Translations under genes and position numbers: made by a program
Notes under the pieces: generated by a model
Databases searched by the model: none
The model's input: the letters and a program-made list of their open reading frames with translations, nothing else
What the model was told of the DNA's origin: nothing
From: CAZHBA01 sp964530225
GTDB lineage: Bacteria > Pseudomonadota > Alphaproteobacteria > UBA6615
DNA length: 64,000 bases
Assembly (NCBI GenBank): GCA_964530225.1
Contig: CAZHBA010000066.1
Coordinates: 1 to 64,000 of the forward strand
Direction: 5' to 3'
Shown: positions 15,303 to 22,749 of the stretch, in pieces
How positions within the stretch are numbered: the stretch's first letter is position 1
Layout: every line of letters starts with the position of its first letter

Positions 15303-16346
15303 ATGAGAACCACTGATTTTGATTTCGAGCTGCCGCGCGAGCTGATTGCCCAGCGTCCCTCTGCGCCGCGCGACAGCGCCCGTCTGCTCGACGCAGGGGA
15401 CGCGCTGCACGACCGGACCATTCGCGATCTGCCCGGCCTGTTGCAGCCTGGCGACCTGCTGGTGTTTAACGATACGAGGGTTATTCCGGCGCTGTTGGCT
15501 GGATGGGTGGGCGGAAAGAAGGTGAGCGTCACCCTGCATATGCTGGAAGGCGCGGACGTGTGGGCGTCGTTCGCTAAACCGGCCCGGCGGCTCACCGTTG
15601 GCGACCACATCGACTTCGGCGACAGATTTTTCGCCGAGGTGGCCAAAAAGCGCGAGCACGGCGAGATTTTGCTGCGCTTCAATCTGGTTGGCACCGACTT
15701 CCACGATGCCCTGCAGCGCTACGGTAGTGCGCCATTGCCACCCTATATTAAGCGGCCTGAAGCACCCGACGACCGGGATTGGGTGGATTATCAGACCATG
15801 TTCGCCGCGCATGACGGCGCGGTGGCCGCCCCCACAGCCGGGCTGCACTTCACGCCCGCGATCATGGCGGCACTGGCTGAAAGGGGGGTCGAAACTGCAC
15901 CACTAACGCTGCATGTCGGCGCGGGCACCTTCCAGCCGGTGACCGTGGATAAGGTTGAAGACCACAAAATGTACGCCGAAATTGGCGAGATGTCGGCGGT
16001 GACCGCTGACGCCGTCAACGCCACCCATGCACGTGGCCGGCAGGTGGTGGCAGTCGGTACAACCTCGCTGCGCCTGCTCGAAAGCGCCGCTGACAACGAT
16101 GGTACAGTCCATCCCTTTGCCGGTGATACGCGCCTATTCATAATCCCGGGTTACCGGTTCCGCGCCGTCGATTTGCTGTTGACAAACTTCCACCTGCCGT
16201 GCTCGACGCTCTTTATGCTGGTCTGTGCTTTTGCTGGCACAGACCACATGCGCGTCGCTTACGCTCATGCCATTGCGCAACGCTACCGTTTCTATTCCTA
16301 TGGGGACGCAATGTTGCTGAAATGCGCCGAAGGGAGAGCGCAATGA
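15303..16346 (+). CDS. queA: S-adenosylmethionine:tRNA ribosyltransferase-isomerase
   Basis: QueA, 347 residues, transfers and isomerises the ribosyl group of SAM onto preQ1-modified tRNA (anticodon position 34), giving epoxyqueuosine. The N-terminus MRTTDFDFELPRELIAQRP is characteristic and fixes the start at ATG 15303; the longer frame from 15231 has no conserved sequence. Other landmarks are FNDTRVIPA, YQTMFAAHDGAVAAPTAGLHF, LHVGAGTFQPV, GTTSLRLLE and TNFHLPCSTL. Its TGA overlaps the ATG of queF (16343-16346), so the two are translationally coupled. Confidence 0.97.
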   Translation: MRTTDFDFELPRELIAQRPSAPRDSARLLDAGDALHDRTIRDLPGLLQPGDLLVFNDTRVIPALLAGWVGGKKVSVTLHMLEGADVWASFAKPARRLTVGDHIDFGDRFFAEVAKKREHGEILLRFNLVGTDFHDALQRYGSAPLPPYIKRPEAPDDRDWVDYQTMFAAHDGAVAAPTAGLHFTPAIMAALAERGVETAPLTLHVGAGTFQPVTVDKVEDHKMYAEIGEMSAVTADAVNATHARGRQVVAVGTTSLRLLESAADNDGTVHPFAGDTRLFIIPGYRFRAVDLLLTNFHLPCSTLFMLVCAFAGTDHMRVAYAHAIAQRYRFYSYGDAMLLKCAEGRAQ

Positions 16347-16807
16347 CCGATGACATTTATGCCGGCCTGACCCAGCTGGGCGGCGACGCCAAGCTGCCGC
16401 AATCACCCGACGAGGGAGTGCTGGAGCGGGTCGCCAACCCGCAAAAGGGCAAAATTTATTTGGTGCGCTTCACCGCGCCCGAATTCACCTCGCTGTGTCC
16501 GATTACTGGTCAGCCCGATTTTGCCCATCTAGTGATCGATTACGCGCCGGGCGACTGGATCGTCGAGAGCAAGTCATTGAAGCTCTATCTTGGCTCGTTC
16601 CGCAACCATGGCGCCTTCCACGAAGGCTGCACGCTCGATATCGCCAAGCGGCTAGTCGATACGCTGGCGCCGGTGTGGCTCAGGATCGGCGGTTACTGGT
16701 ATCCGCGCGGCGGCATCCCCATCGACGTGTTCTACCAGACCGGCGAGCCGCCGGTCGGCCTGTGGCTACCCGATCAGGGAGTGGCGCCGTACCGAGGGCG
16801 GGGGTGA
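16343..16807 (+). CDS. queF: NADPH-dependent 7-cyano-7-deazaguanine reductase
   Basis: Unimodular QueF of 154 residues. It reduces preQ0 to preQ1 with two NADPH. The active-site cysteine that forms the thioimide is Cys52 in SLCPITGQPDFA, with Asp59 as the acid/base residue. The QueF signature ESKSLKLYL is followed by FRNHGAFHE. The start is the ATG overlapping the queA stop; earlier in-frame starts lie inside queA. Its product is the base that Tgt inserts into tRNA before QueA and QueG act; tgt itself is not in the window. Confidence 0.96.
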   Translation: MTDDIYAGLTQLGGDAKLPQSPDEGVLERVANPQKGKIYLVRFTAPEFTSLCPITGQPDFAHLVIDYAPGDWIVESKSLKLYLGSFRNHGAFHEGCTLDIAKRLVDTLAPVWLRIGGYWYPRGGIPIDVFYQTGEPPVGLWLPDQGVAPYRGRG

Positions 16808-16811
16808 CGGC

Positions 16812-17975
16812 TTGGCCATCGCGGCGACACAGCCTCCAGTGGCAGAAATGATCCGCGCCGAGATTCGCGATAAGGCCCTAGGGGCTGGGTTCGACGCGGT
16901 CGGTTTTGCTTCGGCCGAACTCGCCGACGCCAACCGGCAGAATTTGGCCGAGTATCTGAGCCGCGGCTATCACGGCGATATGGGTTGGCTGGCTGGCAAG
17001 GCCGGGCGGCGTGGCGATCCACGCGCGCTATGGCCCGACGTGCGCAGCGTTGTAGCGCTCGCTATCTCCTACGCACCCGATGGCGACCCGCTGGCCAATC
17101 TGGCGCAGCCTGGGACCGGAAACATCTCGGTCTACGCTCGTGGCCGCGACTATCACGAGGTGGTAAAAAAGCGGCTGCGCGCGTTTGGGCGCTGGATCAG
17201 CGGGGAATATCGCTGCGGCGTCAAGATTTTTGTGGACACCGCACCGGTGATGGAAAAGCCGTTGGCGCAACAGGCTGGCCTCGGTTGGCAGGGCAAGAAT
17301 ACCAATCTGGTATCGCGCGCGCATGGCTCGTGGTTGTTCCTCGGCGAGGTCTACACCACACTCGACCTACCCGCCGACGAAGGCGTCGGCGGCCATTGTG
17401 GCAATTGTCGGAGCTGCCTGGACGTGTGCCCCACCAACGCTTTCCCTCAGCCTTACCAACTCGACGCGCGGCGTTGCATTTCCTATCTCACCATCGAGCA
17501 TGATGGCCCCATCGACCGCGACTTGCGGCCGCTGATAGGCAACCGGATCTACGGCTGCGACGATTGCCTGGCGGTGTGTCCGTGGAACAAATTCGCCCGC
17601 GTTCGCGCCGGCGTCGATCCGGAGCTGGAACCGCGCGAAGAACTTACCGCGCCGCGCCTGGCCGAACTGGCGCGGCTTGACGATAGTGCCTTCCGCGAAC
17701 GTTTCTCTAAGACCGCGATCAAGCGCTCGGGGCGCGACCGCTTCGTCCGTAACGTGTTGATCGCACTAGGAAATAGCGGTGATAGCGCAGTGGTACCAAT
17801 AGTTAAATCGCTGCTCGGCGACCCGGCGCCAGTGGTGCGCGGCGTTGGAGTGTGGGCGCTATCGCGTCTGGTGACGGCAGACGAGTTCGCGCGTTTGTAT
17901 GCAACCCATCAGTCTGGCGAAGACGACACCGATGTACAAAACGAGTGGCAGAGCGCTATGCTCGATATTCGTTAA
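16812..17975 (+). CDS. queG: Epoxyqueuosine reductase
   Basis: QueG, up to 387 residues, is a cobalamin- and 4Fe-4S-dependent enzyme that reduces epoxyqueuosine in tRNA to queuosine, the last step of the pathway. Two ferredoxin-type cysteine clusters are visible: CGNCRSCLDVCP and CDDCLAVCPWN. The DUF1730 region precedes them (GYHGDMGWLAGKAGRRGDPR, FVDTAPVMEKPLAQQAGLGW), and a HEAT-like tail follows (IALGNSGDSAVVPIVKSLLG). The start is either TTG 16812, with GGGGGTGA just upstream and five bases after queF, or ATG 16848; I give the longer form. It forms an operon with queA and queF. Confidence 0.95.
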   Translation: MAIAATQPPVAEMIRAEIRDKALGAGFDAVGFASAELADANRQNLAEYLSRGYHGDMGWLAGKAGRRGDPRALWPDVRSVVALAISYAPDGDPLANLAQPGTGNISVYARGRDYHEVVKKRLRAFGRWISGEYRCGVKIFVDTAPVMEKPLAQQAGLGWQGKNTNLVSRAHGSWLFLGEVYTTLDLPADEGVGGHCGNCRSCLDVCPTNAFPQPYQLDARRCISYLTIEHDGPIDRDLRPLIGNRIYGCDDCLAVCPWNKFARVRAGVDPELEPREELTAPRLAELARLDDSAFRERFSKTAIKRSGRDRFVRNVLIALGNSGDSAVVPIVKSLLGDPAPVVRGVGVWALSRLVTADEFARLYATHQSGEDDTDVQNEWQSAMLDIR

Positions 17976-18013
17976 CCGTAATAGGCAATAATCAATATCG
18001 GGGAGACCGGAAC

Positions 18014-18514
18014 ATGGCAGACCAGGCCCAATCATCGAACAAGGAAAGTCATGAGTTCGTTGCTTTGTACGACCATGAAGTCGAATGGCAGGAAGGCGAT
18101 GGCGTCAACGAGTTGATCGCGTTGCCACCAGGTGTGAAGGTCAAAATTATGAATTACGATCCGGTGATGAAGCGGGTCGATATGAAGGTGAAATTTCCGC
18201 CCGGCTATGTCGAGCCCGAACACAGCCATAAGAGCTGGCATTCGATCTGCGTCCTCGACGGCCGCATGTGCGTCGCCGGTAAGGACTTGCGGCCTGGTGA
18301 TTATGTGTTCGGTTGGGACGCTCCGCACGGTCCTTACGAATATCCCGACGGGTGCGAGGTGTTCACCGTCTTTATAGGAGAGGGCACCCAGCATGAGTGG
18401 GACAAGGCCAAACATCTGGCTCACGAAAACACCTGGGAAGCCGAGACCGACGCTGGCAAGGAAGGTGTGGAGCAGCAAAAAGCGGCGCGCGCTAGTGGCA
18501 AGGTCAGCGCCTGA
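18014..18514 (+). CDS. Cupin-domain protein
   Basis: A single-domain protein of 166 residues from ATG 18014, which has GGGAGA upstream. The cupin core is seen as PPGYVEPEHSHKSWHSICVL, with the metal-binding HxH and a further His, then LDGRMCVAGKDLRPGDYVFG and the second motif APHGPYEYPDG. No other domain is present and the C-terminal 40 residues are charged and probably helical. Cupins of this kind range from dioxygenases and isomerases to storage or signalling proteins, so I assign no reaction. It lies 38 bases after queG and 11 bases before the YciI-domain gene. Confidence 0.8.
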   Translation: MADQAQSSNKESHEFVALYDHEVEWQEGDGVNELIALPPGVKVKIMNYDPVMKRVDMKVKFPPGYVEPEHSHKSWHSICVLDGRMCVAGKDLRPGDYVFGWDAPHGPYEYPDGCEVFTVFIGEGTQHEWDKAKHLAHENTWEAETDAGKEGVEQQKAARASGKVSA

Positions 18515-18525
18515 TAGGTTTTCGC

Positions 18526-19128
18526 GTGGAATATTTCTTTTATTGCCGCGACAAGCCGGGTACCGCAGCGGAGCGAAAGGCGATCGTCGAGGAACACTGG
18601 TCGTTCATGGACCAGTATGCCAACTCGATGATCGCCCGCGGGCCGACGGTGACCGACGACGGCGCTGCGATCACCGGCAGCATGCACATGCTCGATCTGC
18701 CCGATGCCGAGGCGGCGCGGGTGTTTGCCTATGAAGAGCCCTATTACAAGGCAGGGGTTTATGCCGACGTTCTGGTGCGCCGTTGCCGCAACGCGATGGA
18801 ACGCACCATGTGGGAGTTCGATGGCGATCCCGACAACAACCAGCGGTTTCTGGTGATCGGCCACGGCAGGCCGGGTATGAGTGATACAAGAGACGGTTTG
18901 CTGGAGGATCACCGGCGCTACTTCATCGAGCGCGGGTACCAGGAAAAGTTTATCGCCCGCGGACCGCTCTGGTCTGACGATGGCGAAGAATGGGTCGGTA
19001 GCGAATTTATCCTTGAGCTACCCGACCGCGCCGCCGTCGACACCTTTCTGGCCGATGAGCCCTATACCTGTGCTGGATTGTTCGAGAGCATCAAAATCCA
19101 CCGCTGGCGGTTCGGCGGTCGGCACTAG
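18526..19128 (+). CDS. Tandem YciI-domain protein
   Basis: Protein of 200 residues from GTG 18526 made of two copies of the YCII (ferredoxin-like, dimeric alpha-beta) fold. The repeats align as CRDKPGTAAERKAIVEEHW...MIARGP and GHGRPGMSDTRDGLLEDHR...FIARGPLW, each continuing into an LDLPD- or LELPD-like strand and a DEPY/EEPY motif. Single YciI proteins usually dimerise, so this gene seems to encode a covalent dimer. The YCII histidine is kept in both copies (EEHW, EDHR). No reaction can be assigned. It is close behind the cupin gene and probably co-transcribed. Confidence 0.8.
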   Translation: MEYFFYCRDKPGTAAERKAIVEEHWSFMDQYANSMIARGPTVTDDGAAITGSMHMLDLPDAEAARVFAYEEPYYKAGVYADVLVRRCRNAMERTMWEFDGDPDNNQRFLVIGHGRPGMSDTRDGLLEDHRRYFIERGYQEKFIARGPLWSDDGEEWVGSEFILELPDRAAVDTFLADEPYTCAGLFESIKIHRWRFGGRH

Positions 19129-19222
19129 AGGCGCTGCCGTCCCGTTGCGGGCATTGCATTTGGCCCGCACTCGCCCTATGTGCTGGCATCAAGCTAAAAC
19201 TCGATTCGACGGAGCCTAGTGT

Positions 19223-20902
19223 ATGGCCACGCATCAGTATGTCTATGTCATGAAGGGTTTGACCAAGGCCTATACCGGCGACCGGCCGGTGATCGAGAAT
19301 ATCTGGCTAAGCTTCTATCCCGGCGCCAAAATTGGCGTGCTCGGGCTGAACGGGTCCGGCAAGTCGACCCTGTTGCGCATCATGGCCGGCCTCGATACCG
19401 AGTTTCAGGGCGAAGCCTGGTCGGCCGAGGGCGTCAATGTCGGGTTTTTGCACCAGGAGCCCCAGCTCGACGAAACCAAGGACGTTTTGGGCAATGTCAT
19501 GGAGGGGGTCACCGAGACCAAGGTGCTACTCGACCGCTTCAACGAGGTGAGCATGCGTTTCGGCGAGGATTTGTCACCCGAAGAAATGGATGCGCTGATT
19601 GCCGAACAGGCCGAATTGCAGGATCAGATCGAAGCCGCCGACGCCTGGGGACTCGACCGCTACATCGAGATAGCTATGGATGCCTTACGCTGTCCGCCCA
19701 GCGATGCCGACGTCGCGAACCTGTCGGGAGGCGAGCGTCGGCGGGTCGCTCTGTGTCGGCTGCTACTGTCGAACCCCGACATGCTGTTACTCGACGAGCC
19801 AACCAACCACCTCGACGCCGAATCTGTCGCCTGGCTCGAGCGCTTTCTTGCCGAATATCCGGGCACGGTGGTGGCGGTGACCCATGACCGCTACTTCCTC
19901 GATAATGTCGCTGGCTGGATCCTCGAGCTCGACCGCGGCAAGGGTATCCCCTTCGAGGGCAACTATTCGGCTTGGCTCGAAGCCAAGGGACAGCGGCTTG
20001 CTCAGGAGGAAAAAGAGGAAACGGTGCGGCAAAGAACCATTCGCCAGGAACTAGAATGGATTCGCCAGAGCCCGCGCGCGCGCCAAGCAAAAAGCCAGGC
20101 ACGGGTCAGTGCGTTCGAGAAATTGGTTGCCGACAGCGCCGATCGGGCACCTGACAAGCAGCAGATTACCATCCCCGCTGGGACCCGGTTGGGCAATTTG
20201 GTCATCGAGGCCCAACATCTGCGCAAAGGGTTCGACGACCGCATGTTGATAGAGGATTTGAATCTCAAGGTTCCACCCGGCGCCATCGTTGGCGTTATAG
20301 GTCCCAACGGTGCTGGTAAAACGACCTTCTGCAACATGGTGACGGGCCAGGAACCACCTGATGGCGGCATGCTGACCATTGGCGACACGGTGGTGCTCGG
20401 CTATGTGGACCAAAGCCGGGATACGCTGGCTAACGATAAGAATGTCTGGGAAGAGATTTCCGATGGCCTGGATGTGATCGAATTGGACAAGCACACAGTG
20501 CAAAGCCGGGCTTATGTGGCTGGGTTCAATTTCCGCGGATCCGATCAACAGAAAAAGGTTGGGCAACTGTCCGGTGGTGAACGTAACCGGGTTCATTTGG
20601 CGAAGATGTTGAAATCGGGTGCCAACGTGCTACTCCTCGACGAGCCGACAAACGATCTCGATGTGGACACCCTGCGTGCACTGGAAGAAGCGCTGCTAAA
20701 TTTTGCTGGCTGCGCCATCGTCGTTAGCCACGACCGCTGGTTTCTCGACCGGATTGCTACCCATATTTTGGCCTTCGAAGGCGACAGCGAGGTGGTGTGG
20801 TTCGAGGGCAATTACGAAGCTTATGCGGCTGACTACAAACGCCGGCGTGGCACCGATGCGGATCAGCCGAACCGGATCAAATACAAGTCCTTACAGGCGT
20901 AA
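19223..20902 (+). CDS. ettA: Energy-dependent translational throttle protein EttA (ABC-F)
   Basis: ABC-F ATPase of 559 residues, the usual EttA length. It binds the ribosomal E site and gates the first peptide bond according to ATP/ADP ratio. The first cassette has GLNGSGKST, LSGGERRRVALC and LLDEPTNHLDAES. The second has GPNGAGKTT, LSGGERNRVHLAK and LLDEPTNDLDVDTL. The arm insertion typical of EttA lies in the first cassette (LLDRFNEVSMRFGEDLSPEEMDALIAEQAEL). The N-terminus YVYVMKGLTKAY is the EttA form. No membrane domains are present. Confidence 0.95.
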   Translation: MATHQYVYVMKGLTKAYTGDRPVIENIWLSFYPGAKIGVLGLNGSGKSTLLRIMAGLDTEFQGEAWSAEGVNVGFLHQEPQLDETKDVLGNVMEGVTETKVLLDRFNEVSMRFGEDLSPEEMDALIAEQAELQDQIEAADAWGLDRYIEIAMDALRCPPSDADVANLSGGERRRVALCRLLLSNPDMLLLDEPTNHLDAESVAWLERFLAEYPGTVVAVTHDRYFLDNVAGWILELDRGKGIPFEGNYSAWLEAKGQRLAQEEKEETVRQRTIRQELEWIRQSPRARQAKSQARVSAFEKLVADSADRAPDKQQITIPAGTRLGNLVIEAQHLRKGFDDRMLIEDLNLKVPPGAIVGVIGPNGAGKTTFCNMVTGQEPPDGGMLTIGDTVVLGYVDQSRDTLANDKNVWEEISDGLDVIELDKHTVQSRAYVAGFNFRGSDQQKKVGQLSGGERNRVHLAKMLKSGANVLLLDEPTNDLDVDTLRALEEALLNFAGCAIVVSHDRWFLDRIATHILAFEGDSEVVWFEGNYEAYAADYKRRRGTDADQPNRIKYKSLQA

Positions 20903-20951
20903 GATCGGGCGTAAAACCAGCGGAAAACGGTTATTGAGAGGGTACGTGGAT

Positions 20952-20976
20952 GCGCGTTTAGCTATCGCGCTTTTTT
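20952..20976 (+). terminator. Terminator of ettA
   Basis: GCGCG (20952-20956) and CGCGC (20966-20970) form a short GC stem with a 9-base loop followed by six T. It lies 50 bases after the ettA stop and overlaps the 3' end of the convergent mlaC gene. Confidence 0.55.
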
Positions 20977-21584
20977 CTTAAGATCTCCAACAGCGCGTTG
21001 ATCTGACCGCTGTTATTGCGTATCACCGACGCGAATTCGTCGCGATGGGTGTTGGCCATGCTAACGCCTTCAACCATGACATCGGTAATTTTATAAACAT
21101 TGTCGCGGCTTGCCACCCGCCAATCGATGCGAATCGGCCTTTGCGGATTACTAAAAAATAAACTGCGGACAATGGCCACGTTTTCCGCTTCGTAAGCGCT
21201 TGGTACGTCGACCGCAGTTTGCACCGAAAATGTTTCGCCTGAATAGGAAGAAAACTGGTCGGCCCAAGTTTTCACGATCACGTCCTCGAAGAGGGCCAGA
21301 TATTCGGTGCGGTCGTCTTCTGAGGCACGGCGCCAATAGCGGCCCAGAACAAATCGTGCGATACCGTTTATGGCGAAGCCCTCGCGAAATAGGCTGCGGA
21401 ACGCGTCGCGCCGCATTTCCATTGTTTGATCTTCGGTCGTCATGGTGTTGATTGCCCTATTGGCAAAAGTGCGAATAAATTCAGACGAAGTCGCCAGATG
21501 CTGGTTGGCGTGCGCCGGCGTAACGGCAATGACGAGCACGATCAAAGGGCCAGCGATTGTTGTTGTCCACCGGAATCCGGTCAT
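20958..21584 (-). CDS. mlaC: MlaC-type phospholipid-binding protein
   Basis: Periplasmic lipid carrier of 208 residues (Tol-Tol_Ttg2 / MlaC family) that shuttles phospholipids between the outer-membrane MlaA complex and the inner-membrane MlaFED transporter. It has a signal peptide (WTTTIAGPLIVLVIAVTPAHA) and the family's IARFVLGRYWRRASEDDRTEYLALFEDVIVKTWADQF region, then RIDWRV and the YKITDVMVEGVSMANTHRDEF segment. It begins five bases after mlaA, so the two form an operon; mlaFED is not in the window. Confidence 0.92.
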   Translation of the reverse strand: MTGFRWTTTIAGPLIVLVIAVTPAHANQHLATSSEFIRTFANRAINTMTTEDQTMEMRRDAFRSLFREGFAINGIARFVLGRYWRRASEDDRTEYLALFEDVIVKTWADQFSSYSGETFSVQTAVDVPSAYEAENVAIVRSLFFSNPQRPIRIDWRVASRDNVYKITDVMVEGVSMANTHRDEFASVIRNNSGQINALLEILRKKRDS

Positions 21585-21589
21585 GACGT

Positions 21590-22387
21590 TTACCGTGTTG
21601 TCGCGGAAGAACGCTGCTTGAGTGCCGGTTCTGCGTCGAGCTCAAGCCCGATCATCGGGGCCGCTTTCGTGGGTTTGAGACCGCCGTTCCTGATTTCAGA
21701 CTCGCGACGTTGGCCGTAGAGACTGCGCACGGCGGCATAGTGGTCAACTGAATTTCTCTGTAGGTCGCGCACCTGCTCAAAGTTGCCCGCGCGTAACACG
21801 ATGGCAGAACCGATCCCGCGCCCGATAGCTACCTCGGTGCCGGCAACGATACCAAGGGGGTCGACGAAGAAATCGACGATGGTACCCGACGTGTCGCGGA
21901 GATTCGACGGTCCCAGGACCGGTAGCATGATGTAAGGACCCGTGCCGGTGCCCCAGGCACCAAGCGTTTGTCCGGCGTCTTCGTGGACTGGTGCGCGGTC
22001 AGGATCCGGGTTGCTAAGAAGTAATGCTGGCACGCTGGCAACGAAACGCATTGCGGCCTGTTCGGCTCGGTCGAAGTCGCCTTGAAGCATCGCGTGGAGG
22101 CAGCTCAAAGGCATGAACAAATTGGTGAAGAAATTATTAATCGGCACTTTGAGCTCGTCGGGCACCAGATCGTGATAGGTAACCGCGGCCGGCTGGAGGA
22201 CAAGTTGGTCCACGCCGATATTGAACGCAAAGATAAACCGGTTGGGTAGCTCAAGGGGATCGTTTGTGGTTTCTTCGTCGGCTGGTGTGCTGGATTCATC
22301 AGACGGCGCGAAAGCGCAAGCGGTCAACAATCCAGCCAGCAATGCAACGCCAATAATATGGCCAAACCTGCGCTTGTAGAACGGCAT
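21590..22387 (-). CDS. mlaA: MlaA/VacJ family outer-membrane lipoprotein
   Basis: Lipoprotein of about 265 residues that removes phospholipids from the outer leaflet of the outer membrane and passes them to MlaC. The start is ATG 22387, giving a short charged N-terminus (MPFYKRRFG), a hydrophobic stretch and the lipobox LLTAC; a frame from 22483 would put the lipobox too deep. Family motifs are DPLELPNRFIFAFN, PINNFFTNLFMPLSCLHAMLQGD and the GTGPYIMLPVLGPSNLRDTSG block. The C-terminus is short and charged. It is followed by mlaC with 5 bases between. Confidence 0.93.
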   Translation of the reverse strand: MPFYKRRFGHIIGVALLAGLLTACAFAPSDESSTPADEETTNDPLELPNRFIFAFNIGVDQLVLQPAAVTYHDLVPDELKVPINNFFTNLFMPLSCLHAMLQGDFDRAEQAAMRFVASVPALLLSNPDPDRAPVHEDAGQTLGAWGTGTGPYIMLPVLGPSNLRDTSGTIVDFFVDPLGIVAGTEVAIGRGIGSAIVLRAGNFEQVRDLQRNSVDHYAAVRSLYGQRRESEIRNGGLKPTKAAPMIGLELDAEPALKQRSSATTR

Positions 22388-22749
22388 CAACACCCCTCGA
22401 TCAAACTGCCCATCCCGTTGGTGCAATGGCGCCAAATGCACGCATGACCTTATTGCGTTGCTGCCACACCTCGCCGTCGCCACACTAATGGAGGGCTAAT
22501 CCACACGGCGAAACGGGTCATTGCAACACCAAACACTAGCATTCTTGCTACCACAGGTCCCTCTGTAACGCTAGTAAACATGCGGAATAAAACGTTATGG
22601 CGAAATAGATGTTGCAAAAATACACCACTGCGTCCGATTGGTTGGGGTTGATTAATTTACCCCTTAAAGTCAGTTATATAAATACATTGTTATATATTTA
22701 AGTTAAAAGATAACCTGATCTTGGTCTTAGCCTGAAGCGGTATATCTCG
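22388..22749. other. Divergent intergenic region between mlaA and the metF-metH operon
   Basis: About 360 bases separate two divergent operons, so it must carry both promoters. It becomes markedly AT-rich from about 22,560 on. Visible elements are a GGGGT...ACCCC inverted repeat (22644-22663) and the AT-rich inverted repeat listed separately. I see no SAM-type riboswitch and no small gene. Confidence 0.55.
22679..22700. promoter_or_regulatory. AT-rich inverted repeat, candidate ArsR-type operator
   Basis: TAAATA (22679-22684) and TATTTA (22695-22700) are a perfect inverted repeat with a 10-base spacer, inside a longer run of TATA-like sequence 50 bases upstream of ATG 22750. ArsR-family regulators commonly bind AT-rich inverted repeats overlapping their own promoter, and the first domain of the next gene is ArsR-like. 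The link is inference. Confidence 0.35.

Noticed and set aside
22484..22749. SAM riboswitch before the metF-metH operon
   Set aside because: The genes make it attractive, but I could not find the conserved core or pseudoknot of SAM-I, SAM-II or SAM/SAH switches. A covariance-model scan would settle it.
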